Source: Callipepla californica brunnescens (taxonomy: Eukaryota > Chordata > Aves > Galliformes > Odontophoridae). From it: a DNA stretch of 64,000 bases. The stretch spans positions 1,955,001-2,019,000 of the forward strand of contig JALIRH010000074.1 in assembly GCA_023055505.1 (NCBI GenBank). The letters run 5' to 3'. Every line of letters starts with the position of its first letter. Position 1 is the stretch's first letter. This document shows, in pieces, positions 25,796 to 37,664 of the stretch. Position numbers and translations under genes: made by a program. Under the pieces are notes generated by a model, which made no database searches, had not been told where the DNA came from, and was given only the letters and a program-made list of their open reading frames with translations.

Positions 25796-26480
25796 GGATT
25801 TATGAGGTTGAGTAGCTGAAGGATTGTTTTCATTACTAACATCCTGCCGCAGTGAAAGATCCAATTTAATACATATGACAATTGTTATATTACTGAATCC
25901 ACTATTTGCCTCTTAATTTAGCTCGAGACTTGCCTTGTTATTTGGTATGTTGGAGGAAGGCTACATTTTGGTTATTTGTTGCATCCTTTTTATCGCATGT
26001 ACTTTAACACAATATGCTTGTGGAGCCTCCAGCTCTATGGCATCCCAGGGTGGCAATCTCAGCTTGACCTAGCTGACTGGGGATGATACATCTAGGGTCA
26101 GTTCTGACAGAACTCATCATCACAGTTATTTAACATCATTATTATTTTACATCAACTTATTTACGGGAGGCACAGGTAGATAAGATGTGCTGTGCTGGGG
26201 AGTAGGGCATTGGGATGATGGTTCATCTGATTGGTGCTGGAAGGGTTTGAATAGCGCTGGCCTTCAGTTTTCATCAGTTTGAATCTCTTCTCTCTGGGCA
26301 AAGTGTGGATTCATTGAAGGAGATTAGGCACCTGAGTGTTAACCTAGGCAGTCAAACACCACGCTGACTCAAATCCACATCTCCTTCTGTTTCTCTTGTG
26401 TTTGTGGTTTGGTTTTTTTTTCTTATTTTAGGTTCAAGAATGTTTGGTAAATAGCTGTTGTTAATTCAGGATATCACAGA

Positions 26481-26521
26481 TTTTTTGTTTGTTGTTTATT
26501 TTGTTGTTGTTGTTTGTTTTT
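26481..26521. repeat. (GTT)n/(GTTT)n simple repeat
   Basis: GTT and GTTT units are interleaved with short T runs in a degenerate microsatellite. Confidence 0.85.
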
Positions 26522-29097
26522 GTGGAGGATAAAATGATTCCAGAAGCGTATTAGAGAGGAAATCACAGTGTGAAAGTGAAGATGCAACTTACAGGCTCCC
26601 TCTTGTTTTGAGGATAAACAGGATGGAGCGCCTCAAAGGTGCAATGTTTACATGTAACCATTCCGTTTGAGTGCCACACATGTGATCAATTTAACCAGGG
26701 GAGGGTAGGGAGGCCAATGTTTCTTGAGACATGTGGAATGTTAAGCCACAAAAATGCAACCACAAAATCAGCAGATTAGAATTCCCATTTGTAAGAAATA
26801 AATAATCATTATGGTGAGATAGTCCATAAGAGATTAACACGGCTGCTTCCAATTCTGTTGTTCTGTTGTTTGATGTGCTGTGACCCTGTTTTTCAAGCAC
26901 ATATCTCCATTTTTTCCTTCTTATTTTACTTTTTCATGGTCGGAAATGTAGTTGTCACAGTGATTTATGGGAATGAATGCAACTTAAATTTGTCTCTGTA
27001 CATATCTCTTTGTTTTTCTCCTTGCTTGTGGTTATGTTATGCACCTGTTGTTCCCTGTTGGGGCCCACGTGCTCACAGAACTGATGCTCACATTGCAGTT
27101 GCTTTATTTGCAGTTCTACAACACTTGTTAGCCACATCTGATGGATAGATCTGTTCTGGCTTTGTGCCGAAGGGCTGCCTGGCAGCATAAATCATTCCAC
27201 TATCGAAGAGAAGAGCACGGTATCTATTTCAAGTTCCCACCCACCAGAGCCTCATAAATCTACACAAATGTTTCGAGAAACAGGTTTGATATTGTTTAGA
27301 ATGAGCTAATGCTGCAAAGCTCTTCCTAGTCCTGAACAGAATCGTGGATTCCGACTCCCCTAGGCTTACAGGGTTAACTTAGATTTATAGGATTTGTCTG
27401 CATTGCACTTGAAAAGTGTGCTTGAGTGCAGTGGACAGCATGCTGTCTTTCCAGCTCCCTGAGTTTCTCCTCTGTACAAAGGCCTTCCAACCAATGTGTC
27501 TTGGTGCTAAGTACTTGATGCCATATTAATGGCTCTGCTAACCTGCCTGGCAATGAGGCCTCTCCAGGGAATAAGGCTATACTAAAAACTTTTCTTAACA
27601 AGCATTTACTGTACTGCTCCAGCAGGGAAGAAGACCAAGAAATGCACTTTCTTATTCCTTTCTCGTTCATAGTTGACAATTTTTCTATGGTTTATCATTC
27701 CAAATTAGTAGCATAACTCCATGAATTATCTCCCATTTATCTTGTTCCTGCAGTAGTTCTGCTGCATTTTGTAGATCTCTTGTAGATCTGTGCTGCGGGA
27801 ATTTTTGGAATGTATCTGCTTTGTCTTTCAGTAAAGTGATAATCAGAAAATTTTTTGAAGATTTGCTTGATAGCAGACCCTCTCTGTTCTCAATGGCTTT
27901 TTCTCTTCTGATGTGGTCAGTGCAACAGTTTAAGTGAGTTAGGAGGTCACTTCTGTATATCATCAAATAATGTGTTGGCTGTTTCATAACACACAGCCTC
28001 AAGGCTATTTTTTATCAACTTTACAGGGTGCTAGTGCAGGAAACAGGAAAAATGTGACTAGGGTTTCAGGTTAGATAAATCAGCACTTGGCAGTGTCCCT
28101 GTGTGGATTTCAAATGTCATCTATAAGCTATTATTGCAAGTCTTACTGCAAAGAGAGCCATTAATGAGGATCTGTTTGCAGCTGGAGTGATTTTTCTGAT
28201 GCTGAATGATCGTCCCATTTGCTCTAGGGAGAGAATTGATCAATCCTGTCTTCTCTACCCTTGTGCCTGTGTTGATGAAATCTGTTAATACTTCAGCAGT
28301 GGGTGCTTCAGTAACATGAAGTGGGCAGACTATTTGAGGGTCACTAACAAAAAAAAAAAACAACCCCACAGGCGGAATGTGTGACCACAGAAGCTTTGTT
28401 TCCATTCAGGCTGGAATAAAGCTCTGAGGCAAGCAGCAATAGGACTCATTCTTGCTGCAGACTGGAAGTGCCAGTCCACGCTTCCCTCAGCCCCTGTGTG
28501 CAGCAGGGAGGCAGCACCTCCAGGTAATTCCAATTTGCAAAGCATAAGCAGAGCAGATGCTGCACATAGCATGCTATGCACCAGCTTCCCACTCATAGCA
28601 TATTTTGAAAGGACCACTAGAAGTTCCGTGCGCTGTGCATGTATTTCAGACAAAAGCACAATAATTGGTGATAATTCTCATGGGACTGCTTGTAATTCAA
28701 GCTAACATAGGATTCAGAAATTGTATTTGTTATGTAATTGATGCAGCAAAACACTTCCTGCTCTGCGTTCCTCTGAATGTGAGGGGAATCCTGTTCACTT
28801 TACTGAAGCAGAAGTACTGTTTTGCTATGGTGTGTGTTACTGGAAGTGTGGCATGCACTAACTGTGCGGGCTTGTGATTACACATACTTCCTGCATGGTT
28901 GGCTCCATGGGTATTTCATGAAGGCCTCACTTGTGCTGGCAGTCATGACTTGTGAGGTGTATGAGTGATTTTAGCATTTGCTGTAGATCTCAAGGCTTTG
29001 ACACTTGCTCTGAGCTTATACTGAAGACCCCTGCCATTTGTTCCACCTGGAATTGTGCAGGCTAGTGACAACTAGTGCAACGCTAGAGACTTCACTC

Positions 29098-29215
29098 TTA
29101 AGGTTGGAAAAGACCTATAAGACTAGCCAGTCCAACCCCAACGCTTTGCCCTCTAGCCATGTCCCTCTGTCCCCCATCCCCACAGTTCTTGAACACCTCT
29201 GGGAACAGAGGCATC
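29098..29215 (-). repeat. CR1 LINE 3'-end fragment
   Basis: The + strand reads ttaaggttggaaaagaccta, then gccagtccaaccccaac, then ccatgtccctctgtcccc and ttcttgaacacctctgggaa. This is the CR1 3' region in reverse complement, with the terminal octamer repeat missing or degraded. It lies on the minus strand. Confidence 0.85.
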
Positions 29216-31624
29216 TATGACATTTTTAAAGGTGGTAATTATGAAATAGCAAGCACTTAAGTAATGAAGGTCCTGCACTAGATGTAATTTGGGAAATGAG
29301 GGAATAATTGCTAGATCTGAGACTGTGAAACATCTGGAGTCTTATAGGAAATAATTGCTTTTCATGACATCTTGTAGTTTTATCTCTTATGGTGTTTATG
29401 CTAACCTTGGCAAAAAGAGAGATGCAATTGTGGGCCAGCAGTGCTTTGGGATAGCTTTGTGAAGTAACGAGGGAGCTGGTAGACTGCTTTCAGTTAATTG
29501 CTCTGGTTTAGGGGATATGCAGAAGGTTTTGACACATTCATAAAAGACAAGTACACCAATGCCTTGTTAAAGTTCCAACAGAGATGCAACTCCTGATTCA
29601 GCAACAGCCTAAAGCAGAGAGAGTAGAAGAATATGTTGAAAAGCACTCATCTGTGACATACGTGTGTTTCTACTATTTCTTCTAGCATAGAGATCCTGTC
29701 TGGATCCTGAGCTAGAGTGGCTGCTGGAAGAAAAGGACACTGAGTTTTAAAATATAAAATTCTCTGAGAATCGTTTATCTACTAAAATGTAGTAAAATAA
29801 ATGTTGGCTTTTGCTTTACTATGGGCTCTCCTATTTACAAACGGATATGATTAAATCAGAAACTTGTTATAAATTGGTCAGAAAACCTTCTTTGAAAATC
29901 AGCCTTGCAAAATTCCCATAACTGCATGACAGAAAAGTGAGTGAGTACCTTTGCAGCATTCCCCAGCCTGTGATTTGGGAAGGTAACTAAATGAAAATGC
30001 GGCCTGACTTGAATAAATGCAAAGGACTTTTTCCTCTGTGTGCTGTTGCTGCTATAAGTTGGGACTCTGTCTCTGAGGCCATGAAATGAATTTTTAGGCT
30101 CCCTAGGTAAATACTTCATTCTTTAAACATGCGTTGTCTTTAGGGAGCACCTTTCTCCTCTCCCCCTCCTCTTCCTAATATACTTCATCATAAACTTCTG
30201 CAAAAATGTATAAATAAATAAAATAATCCAGGTTCTTTTTGTTAAACAAAAATTTAATTAAATGGAGGTTGGATCCCTTTGGAATACAGCAAAACAACTT
30301 TAAAGACACTCTAGACACTGGCTTTAAGGATTTCCTTCCCTCTTTTTGCCTAATAGACTGCAATCCTAGGATTGTATTTCTCTGCCCCAATGCTAAAAGA
30401 CTTCTTAAAAGAAGTAATTTTCAAAGGCCTAACCCAGACGTTTTATGGGATGTCATACATTTTCAGCTGTTCATAACATAAAAAATAAAATAAAATACTG
30501 CAGGTTACTTTATCAAAGAGAAAGCTGTTTTGTAATTCCCAAGGTAGAATTATGAAAATACCTTGAGAGCATTACAGGAACAGACATTTATGAGATGTAA
30601 TAAAATTAGCTGACTGGAGTACAAATTTGCTGAATGCTTTTGGAGGAGAAAATATGTTCCTTCCCCCGTTGCCCAGAGAAACTCGAATGAAAACTGTCAG
30701 TTTGTGAGGCCTTTTCTTTGATGAATCAAAGCCATTCTTTAGTAGAGGACTGTTTCTGCAATGTTACCCAGGGAAAATGATGTAGATGTGATCCTTCTCC
30801 CACTGAAACAATAGAATAAGAGCTAATGGTATTGACAGGAGCAGTACTGGGTATTAACCAAGCTTTGTGTATGGGAACGGAGCTGATTTTGGCCATGTTC
30901 CATTGCTAAGCGGTCGCATCATTGATCGGGTTGGCTTGAGGATGAAGATGGGAAGGAAGGCTTAGCAAGGAGTCAGACCAAATGATTTTTAAAGACAGTT
31001 AGGGATCTCTTTACTTGCCATCTTTTCCAACGGTTATTATTTGTGCTAGCAAAATAAACAAATAGGTACCTTCCTTTTATTTTGACCAGTTGTATATTGC
31101 TTCTGACTGACTAGGTTGTTTCTTTCTCTGCTACACTAACGCATCTTTCCACGTGCACAACTTTTTGTAGCAAAGATAAGTATAACCGCAGTCAGTGCCT
31201 CTCTGTCTTATGCTGAATTAACCACGCTACTTAAATCTCCTACTGTGAGGCCTGTTTCCTGGTCCTTGAGTTATTCTGTTGATCTTCTTTGTGTTTGTGG
31301 TTTCTTAAGAAAACATGGCTTATGTGGGTATACTCAAAGAGGATTTATGTTTGCCTACTCCTGTCCTTCCCTCTCCCCATTAACCCTTGACTAATTTCAC
31401 AAAGGCATGAAAAGCCTTAAAGATCTTTAGTCTGTGTGTGTTACTTGAGGATACGCAGCCAGGAAGAGGAGGGAAACCCTATTAGTGCTCTGCTGAGGGA
31501 AAAGCTGGAGAATGTGTACTCAGCCTTTATTACACAACCAAAAAACCCCAGTGGAGCAACCTACCAAAATTAGTTTTCTCCCACCGATGCTTCTTTTCTT
31601 GGCTTGCTGAAGAGGCACCCCGTC
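29216..31624. other. Intron interior, nothing recognised
   Basis: AT-rich unique sequence with no repeat, RNA or coding signal I can support. Confidence 0.5.
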
Positions 31625-31800
31625 CCTTCATCTCTGTTGTTGATGAATAAGTTAAACAATATTGGATGCAGAACTGAGCACAGGGGAACGTGTCTAGAGC
31701 TACAAGCCTCCAATTAGACTGTATGCCACTGATATCAACCCTCTGAGACCTGTTGTTCAACCAATACTTCCAATGAATGCTGAATGATCTCAGAAAGGAG
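31625..31800 (-). repeat. Diverged CR1 LINE fragment from the ORF2 interior
   Basis: Several words fall in the order of the reverse-complemented CR1 reverse-transcriptase region. They are gttgatgaataagttaaaca, then gatgcagaactgagcacagg, then aagcctccaattagactgta, then actgatatcaaccctctgag and gttcaaccaata. In consensus CR1 the corresponding order is 'gatgttgaacaagactgg...cccagtactgac...gcctccaactagactctg...gatcacaaccctctgag...ttcagccagtt'. The CR1 3' end is absent, so this is an internal remnant of an old insertion rather than the usual 3' stub. Confidence 0.7.
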
Positions 31801-32830
31801 TATGTCTTTTTTCTTGTCAAGATTATTTTCTTTAATGTCACACTGACCATCACAGGTGAGCTTAGGTTTTTAAGTATTTTTTCTGCTTGGAGTCTATCCC
31901 ATATTACTATTCTTCTTTCTAGGGTTTATTCCAAACCCATTCATTCAACTGAAGTCAATTAAACTGATACAAAATCTGACTTCATTTGATTTTTTTTTTT
32001 GTTTTGTTTCCCCTGTGTCCTAAGCAAAGTTTGTTTTCTTCCCTGAACTCTGTAATGCAGTAAATATTACTTAGGGGGAGAAAAGAGAGGATTTGCAATA
32101 TCAAGTACTTTAGCAGCACAAGAAACCTTGAATATATCCTTTTCTCAGACCCAGATTTAATCTCCATTTCTGTGTCTCTACCTAATTTATTGCAGAATCT
32201 CTCACTTGTTCAATTTAATTGTGAGCATTTAGCAAGATTACTTAAGTGAGAGAACATATGCCCTCAGGATATGTGCATGTTCCCTGGACTGAGTATGATT
32301 TCCTTTTTGTCGTCCACTGATTAATCATTTTGTTTTTCCCTCCCCCTAAATCTAGTTAATGAACTTTAACTTTGTTTAATCCCATGTGAAATTTACTGTA
32401 CATCCTATCCATAGCATTATTCATAAACCTCAGGTTCCCCTGTAGCTAATAAGAAACAACAGTTCAGATATCCATCATCTCCACTGTAGGCTGGAGCTCT
32501 AGCTAGAACAAAGGAGGAGGACAAATTATTCCATCTCCACATCTTCTCTAAGCAGAGTTGTTTAAAAGAAGCAGGGTTAGAAATGCAGATGAGCATATTT
32601 CAGTCTTCATCTGAAATATTTGGAAAAGGAAATGATCTCTAGGTTTGACTTGAGAATGGACTACTGGTTGTAATGAAAACAGCTGATAGAGGTTACACCA
32701 TCAGGCACTTAGTTTGTCTAATTCCTTTGTCAAACTGGAAAATCTTCAACTAATGCATCTTAGCCTGAATCAAATTCCTTCTTTAGACCTCTTGCCGTTG
32801 TTTCTCAGTTTAAAGCTTGGTTTGTTATGG

Positions 32831-32875
32831 GTTTTTTTGTTTGTTTGTTTGTTTGTTTTTGTTTTTGTTTTTTTT
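32831..32875. repeat. (TTTG)n microsatellite
   Basis: TTTG units pass into longer T runs separated by single Gs. Confidence 0.9.
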
Positions 32876-34580
32876 CCATTAGGGTGTCTTTATCAAAACA
32901 ACCTTTGCAGCTTCCTGAAAAGATGCACTCTACCTCCAAATCCCCATAACACTTGACATGAGAGGGAACAAATGAAAGGTTCAGTCCATGAACAGTTCCT
33001 AACTCATAGCAGAACTGAAGACCAAGAAACAGAGTAGTTTTACAGTTTCCTTCAAGCAGAGGAAACAGCCATGGGGTATGTTCTTCTCTTACCAAAGGGA
33101 ACTCTAAAGGGAGGAAGAGCATCTTTTAGCTCAAAACCATTAGCAGAAGAAACCAAGGGGATAGATTGGCCAGGAGTGAAGATGAGCTGGATGCTCTTTC
33201 AGCATTAATTGACTTAGGGTAAGAATAGAATGCCTTTCTGAGAAGCTAGAGGCTAAACCTCGTGGATAACTTCACACAATCTTTTTTGTAATTAAGCTAA
33301 TTCATTTTTGATGGTAAGACCCTTTTTCGTCTGAAGTATAGACCATTTTTGAAAGGATTTCCACCTCAAATCAACTCTTTTCAGAGTTTTCTATTCTTTC
33401 CCTCATCTACTTTTCCATTTCTCCTTCAGTATTCAACTTCTAATGATACCTGCTCATCTCAGAAATAAGAGATGAGTTGGGTGGCTCTTCCATTAAGAAA
33501 TTCCATTAAAGGAAAATACTGCAAAATAGCTATTAGAATTCAGAGGCAGTCTTCATATCACTTGAGGTTTTTCCTTAGAGTATCTAGGCATACATGCATA
33601 TAGTTATATATAAATCATTTGTATTTTTGAATTATATATGTAAAAGGAGATGTAGAAAATGCATTTTCCCACAGTCATATTTTTTGATTCTGTCAATTCT
33701 AAAAAAAAAAAAAGATTCTTACTTCCTGCTTGTTACTCCTTTGCAAATCTCTTTGCTTTTGAAAAGCTTTGCTGCTTTCCTCAGACTGAAAGCCATAACA
33801 AAGCCCTTCTGCAGAGCAGCGGAACTTAATCCTGACATTTTGGGGAGGGCTTCTGAAGTTTCTCATGTAACAGCATACTTGTTCCTTTTTTGTGTGTGTT
33901 GCTGTTTCTATTTCTCGGTGTCCTTAACTTATTTCCAATTAATTTCAAATGTGTGGTGATTATTATTATTATTTCTTGATGTGCATTATTTGTTCTTTGG
34001 ATAATTTATGCTTTTCCTTTACTAGAGAATTTCTAAAAGTAACCAGATTCAGAGCCAGCACTGCTCCAACAGTATAACTGTGCCAAAAGGAGAACTATTC
34101 TCTTGCTCCTAAATCTTGTTTTCTTTCAATTAAAAATTGTTTAGTTACTTGGGTTGAGGATGGGAAAGAAAAAATTGAAATGTATCATTTCTCTAATGTT
34201 CTATTTATTTTTAAAAGGGATTTTTTGAGGAGCTCTCAAAATAAGGCACTTTTTTGGTTGTTATTTTTCAAATAAAATTTCTGGATATTCTGAATATCTA
34301 GAGGAACCTTGAAACCCAAGGAAAAGAGAACATTTAACTTAGGAGTGTGCAAAGCACACTGGCTGATGTAAAATAATTTTGCAAATACTAGTTCTGTTTG
34401 CCCAGAAAGAAATGTTTTAAAATGTTTTCTTTGATTTATTTCACTGAAATAGTTTGTGATTTGGGAAAAGAATCAATATCAGTGGACACCTGGCTACATG
34501 TGCAGTGCATAATGTCTTTCCTCATAAAAGAAACAATTTGGGTATGGCAAATGGTTCATCCATTTTGTCACTGCTGTTTG

Positions 34581-34641
34581 TTATTCCCCTTGCTTGGCTC
34601 CGTGGCTCCATTATTCCCTTGCTTGGCAGCTCATGGCTCTG
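34581..34641. repeat. Imperfect 30/31-bp tandem duplication
   Basis: Two adjacent copies each start TTATTCCC and continue through TTGCTTGGC to a GGCTC-type end. They differ by small indels and substitutions. The copies are 34581-34610 and 34611-34641. Confidence 0.8.
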
Positions 34642-35320
34642 TTACAGTCCCTGTCGTACTACACAGAATGGAGAGTTGATCCTGTGATAATATGGTCTTG
34701 AAAGACTTAAGCCAGTGCGTCAGACTTCATGATGCTTCTCAGTAAACTACTTGTGGCTCATTCTGTAGTCACAAGGAAAAGTGTTCCAGATATATGTACA
34801 GTCATACATATTTCTTGACCTAGAGAATACAGGAATGAGTCTTTAATTCTGTTTATCACCTTGGGAGACATTAAAATGATGGAACTCGAAGGGCTGTTTG
34901 GGTTATAGCAATCTAATTATACCCAGTGGGGAAAGTACCACAGCATTCAAGACCAGCTTGTGGGGGAAATCTCCTGTGGATCCAATTGCAGCATTGTTTT
35001 TTTTTTGTTTGTTTTTCTTTTTTCATTTAAGAAATAGGAGTCTTTGATTATCTGGGCAGCTAAACCCTGCAGCTCTAAACACAGCTCATGCCCACCAAAT
35101 GCAATGAGTTTTGTATTAGATGTATTCAGATGCTTCAGTATCTCAAGAAGAAAATTCCCTAGGGATGTGGAGTTGTTAGCTTTTCATTCTCTGTAGCTGC
35201 CAACAGCAAAGCAGATATAGTTTTATGCCATCTCAACACATGCAGAAGGCTTTCTGCTAGCCTGCATAACAGAACCAGTTGTATATAGCAGATCATGCTA
35301 CATAGTGTGGAATATGTTCT

Positions 35321-35465
35321 TAGAATCATAGAATGACCTGGGTTGAAAGGACCTCAAAGATCATCTGGAGTCAACTCCCCTGCCATGGACAGGGTTGCCA
35401 GCCACTAGAGCAGGCTGCCCAGAGCCACATCCATCCTTGCCTTGAATGCTTACAGCAATGGGGAA
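35321..35465 (-). repeat. CR1 LINE 3'-end fragment
   Basis: The + strand starts tagaatcatagaatgacctg, then ggttgaaaggacctcaaagatc, cccctgccatggacagggt, agcaggctgcccagagccac and atccatccttgccttgaatg. This is the CR1 3' end in reverse complement, still with its terminal octamer remnant (AGAATCATAGAAT), so it lies on the minus strand. Confidence 0.92.
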
Positions 35466-37561
35466 TGTTCACCGTTCCTCTTCACGTGCACTTATTTCTT
35501 CTCAAGTTGCTGCTGTGGCAACTAGATATAAAGTTTGGGCATAAGGTAGAAGTGTGCCACAACTGTCTGGTTGGTGTTACATAAGAGAGAAGACACTAGA
35601 CACTGCTCCAATTAAAATAATAAAATTATATCTTGCAGGGATAACTATAAGTAAGAAAAAGTAATTGTGTCTGCTGACATACTAACGTATTTCTGATTTG
35701 TTTCTAAAATTTCTAAGCTTCATTTGTAAGCCTTATGTAACCAAGATTAGATTTTAGCTTTGTTTTCAAACACTTCTCAGGGACAGCAGGACAACCACTG
35801 CATTTTATCGTATGTTTGTACATGTGCATGGATATAGATACAGATTAAACATCACCGATACCTAGTTCCCCAGGTCGTGGCCTGCTTAACAAAATGACTG
35901 CTCAGTCTGGGTGTGCTTTCTTTAGGATAGGGTTTCTGCCTGTTTTCAAGGTAAGACAGAACATTCAAATATTTATGAATGTTACAACATTCCAGATTTC
36001 CTTTCCAGGGCTACTTGAGGCCACTTGAAGAAGTAAATCTGTCGTGGTGATAGAGACAAGCTTCATTTGCACACTTCCTTTCATCTGTTTTCAAACAAAT
36101 GGTTCATTCACACTTCCTAGGTCAATGGTAGCAACTGTGCTTGGTTTCTCTGCAGACTGAGCAGGACTGATTGTGGTCATTTACGTGAAGCTTCCCTGTT
36201 AGTTAGGAAGGAGTTTGTACAATCCAGGCACATGTTCTCTGTGCTCTTTTCGTGCATTTGATATCCCCAAGTGGACCACTAATAACTGAGACCCTATGTT
36301 TACCCTGGAGTCAGGCAGACTGTACAGTTATCTTCCTTGTTAACCTATGTATGTTTCTCCATTAGAAATTATTTGGGGTTCCTCCCCTACCCCAGTCATG
36401 AGCCACTGCAATGACTAATGAATTCTGGTCGCCCCCTATGAGAACAGATTTGAACCAGCAACTTCAAGCTGAAGGATGACCTTTTTAGTATCTCTCTAGT
36501 CCTCCCACCCTGTCTCTTTCATGCTTACATCAGTGTTTTCCTTATTCCTTAATGAAGTGACAACTCCATCTATTTCATAGTCTTTTTTTTGTCCTGACCT
36601 CCCACAGCTGTTGTCAAGTTCAGTTTGATTTTGCTGCAGATGGGGCTCTGTGCCTAGAAATCTCTTTCTAACCCTAAAACTTAAGTCCCCCAGCTGCTGC
36701 TAAGGAAACTTGGCTGGATGTTCAGAAACTCTATCGTACAGTGCTGGAAGAAAATCTTCCTCCCAGCTGTGAAATGAGAGCAGACTGGCCTGTACCTCCT
36801 GTTTCAAACTAAGAGCCCCAGCCATGCATCCCTGGCTGCCCAGGAGGATGCTCTGACAAGATCAGCTGGCAAGAGCATCCTCCAGCTGCTATACTCCAAA
36901 CTCTGATGCAAGGATCTGCGTGTTGACCTGGAGCAGGTTGTCTCCAATCCTGCGTCTTGGTTGTGAGTTTGTAACCAGTGCTATTCAGCCACCCACCCCT
37001 GTGAGTATGTAATGGCCCTGAGAATAGGAATGTGGGTTTTTGCTGCTATATGCATCACTAGAATTTCTGTAGGCTTGGGGTCTTATTTTAATTCTTCCTG
37101 ATAACTGGCTGACAGTATCCCATGAAGTTGTACTCAGCTGGTTCCTTGTCAGATTTTCTCAGCGAGGGCTGCACTGTCCTTAGGGAGCTGAGAAGGAAGC
37201 TTGAGTGGCTGTGGCTTCTTATCTCCAGCACTCATCTGGAAGGCACCTATTGTGCTGGGGGAGCTCAGTGGGTCATAGATGGCTGCAGAGTTATGTTGTG
37301 ACTTCAGAGTAACCTGTACTGTCAGGTGAAATCCCAGATGTAAAGAGATGGCAGATTCCCATGGATGTTGATCTTCCATGCTCCATATCTGATGATTTTC
37401 TGGGAAGATCAGCAATGGTGCATCCCATTCACTTTAACAAGAAGTGAGCAGATAAACAGAGGAGGAGGGAGTACAAGATCACCTCCTGGCCAACCCTCTG
37501 TGGAGTCACATCATTAAGTGTTTAGCTGTTTCCTCTTCCTGGACATATCTGATTGTCAGGC
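35466..37561. other. Intron interior, no gene; one strong hairpin
   Basis: No repeat was recognised. A perfect 12-bp inverted repeat with a 17-base loop lies at 36843-36883 (see findings). Confidence 0.5.
36843..36883. other. Perfect 12-bp stem, 17-base loop hairpin
   Basis: GGAGGATGCTCT at 36843-36854 is exactly complementary to AGAGCATCCTCC at 36872-36883. The stem is GC-rich compared with the surroundings. It is too short for a typical pre-miRNA stem (about 22 paired bases or more), and the pairing stops beyond one outer mismatch. Confidence 0.75.
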
Positions 37562-37664
37562 TTTAAGCAACCTGATGGAGCTGTAGATGTCCCAGTTCAT
37601 TGCAGGGGAGTTGGACTAGGTGACTTTTAGGAGTCCCTTCCAACTCAAATGATTCTATGACTCT
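37562..37664 (+). repeat. CR1 LINE 3'-end fragment
   Basis: The sequence runs tttaagcaacctgatggagc, tgtagatgtccc, then ggggagttggactaggtgac, then agtcccttccaactcaaatg and ends gattctatgactctg. It is the CR1 3' end in sense orientation with the terminal ATTCTATG octamer. Confidence 0.93.

Larger units (their letters stand above)
23511..29097. other. Intron interior, no gene; CA microsatellite and T/G tracts
   Basis: The segment holds a (CA)16 microsatellite (24639-24670) flanked by AT-rich repeats, T/G-rich tracts at 25761-25795 and 26481-26521, and a possible conserved element around 28490-28760. ORFs over the microsatellite are repeat artefacts. No other repeat family was recognised. Confidence 0.5.
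31801..35320. other. Intron interior, no gene; simple repeats
   Basis: The segment holds a (TTTG)n tract at 32831-32875, an ATT repeat at 33959-33974, an A13 run near 33701-33713 and an imperfect tandem duplication at 34581-34641. CR1 similarity from the left may persist faintly to about 31860. Confidence 0.5.
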
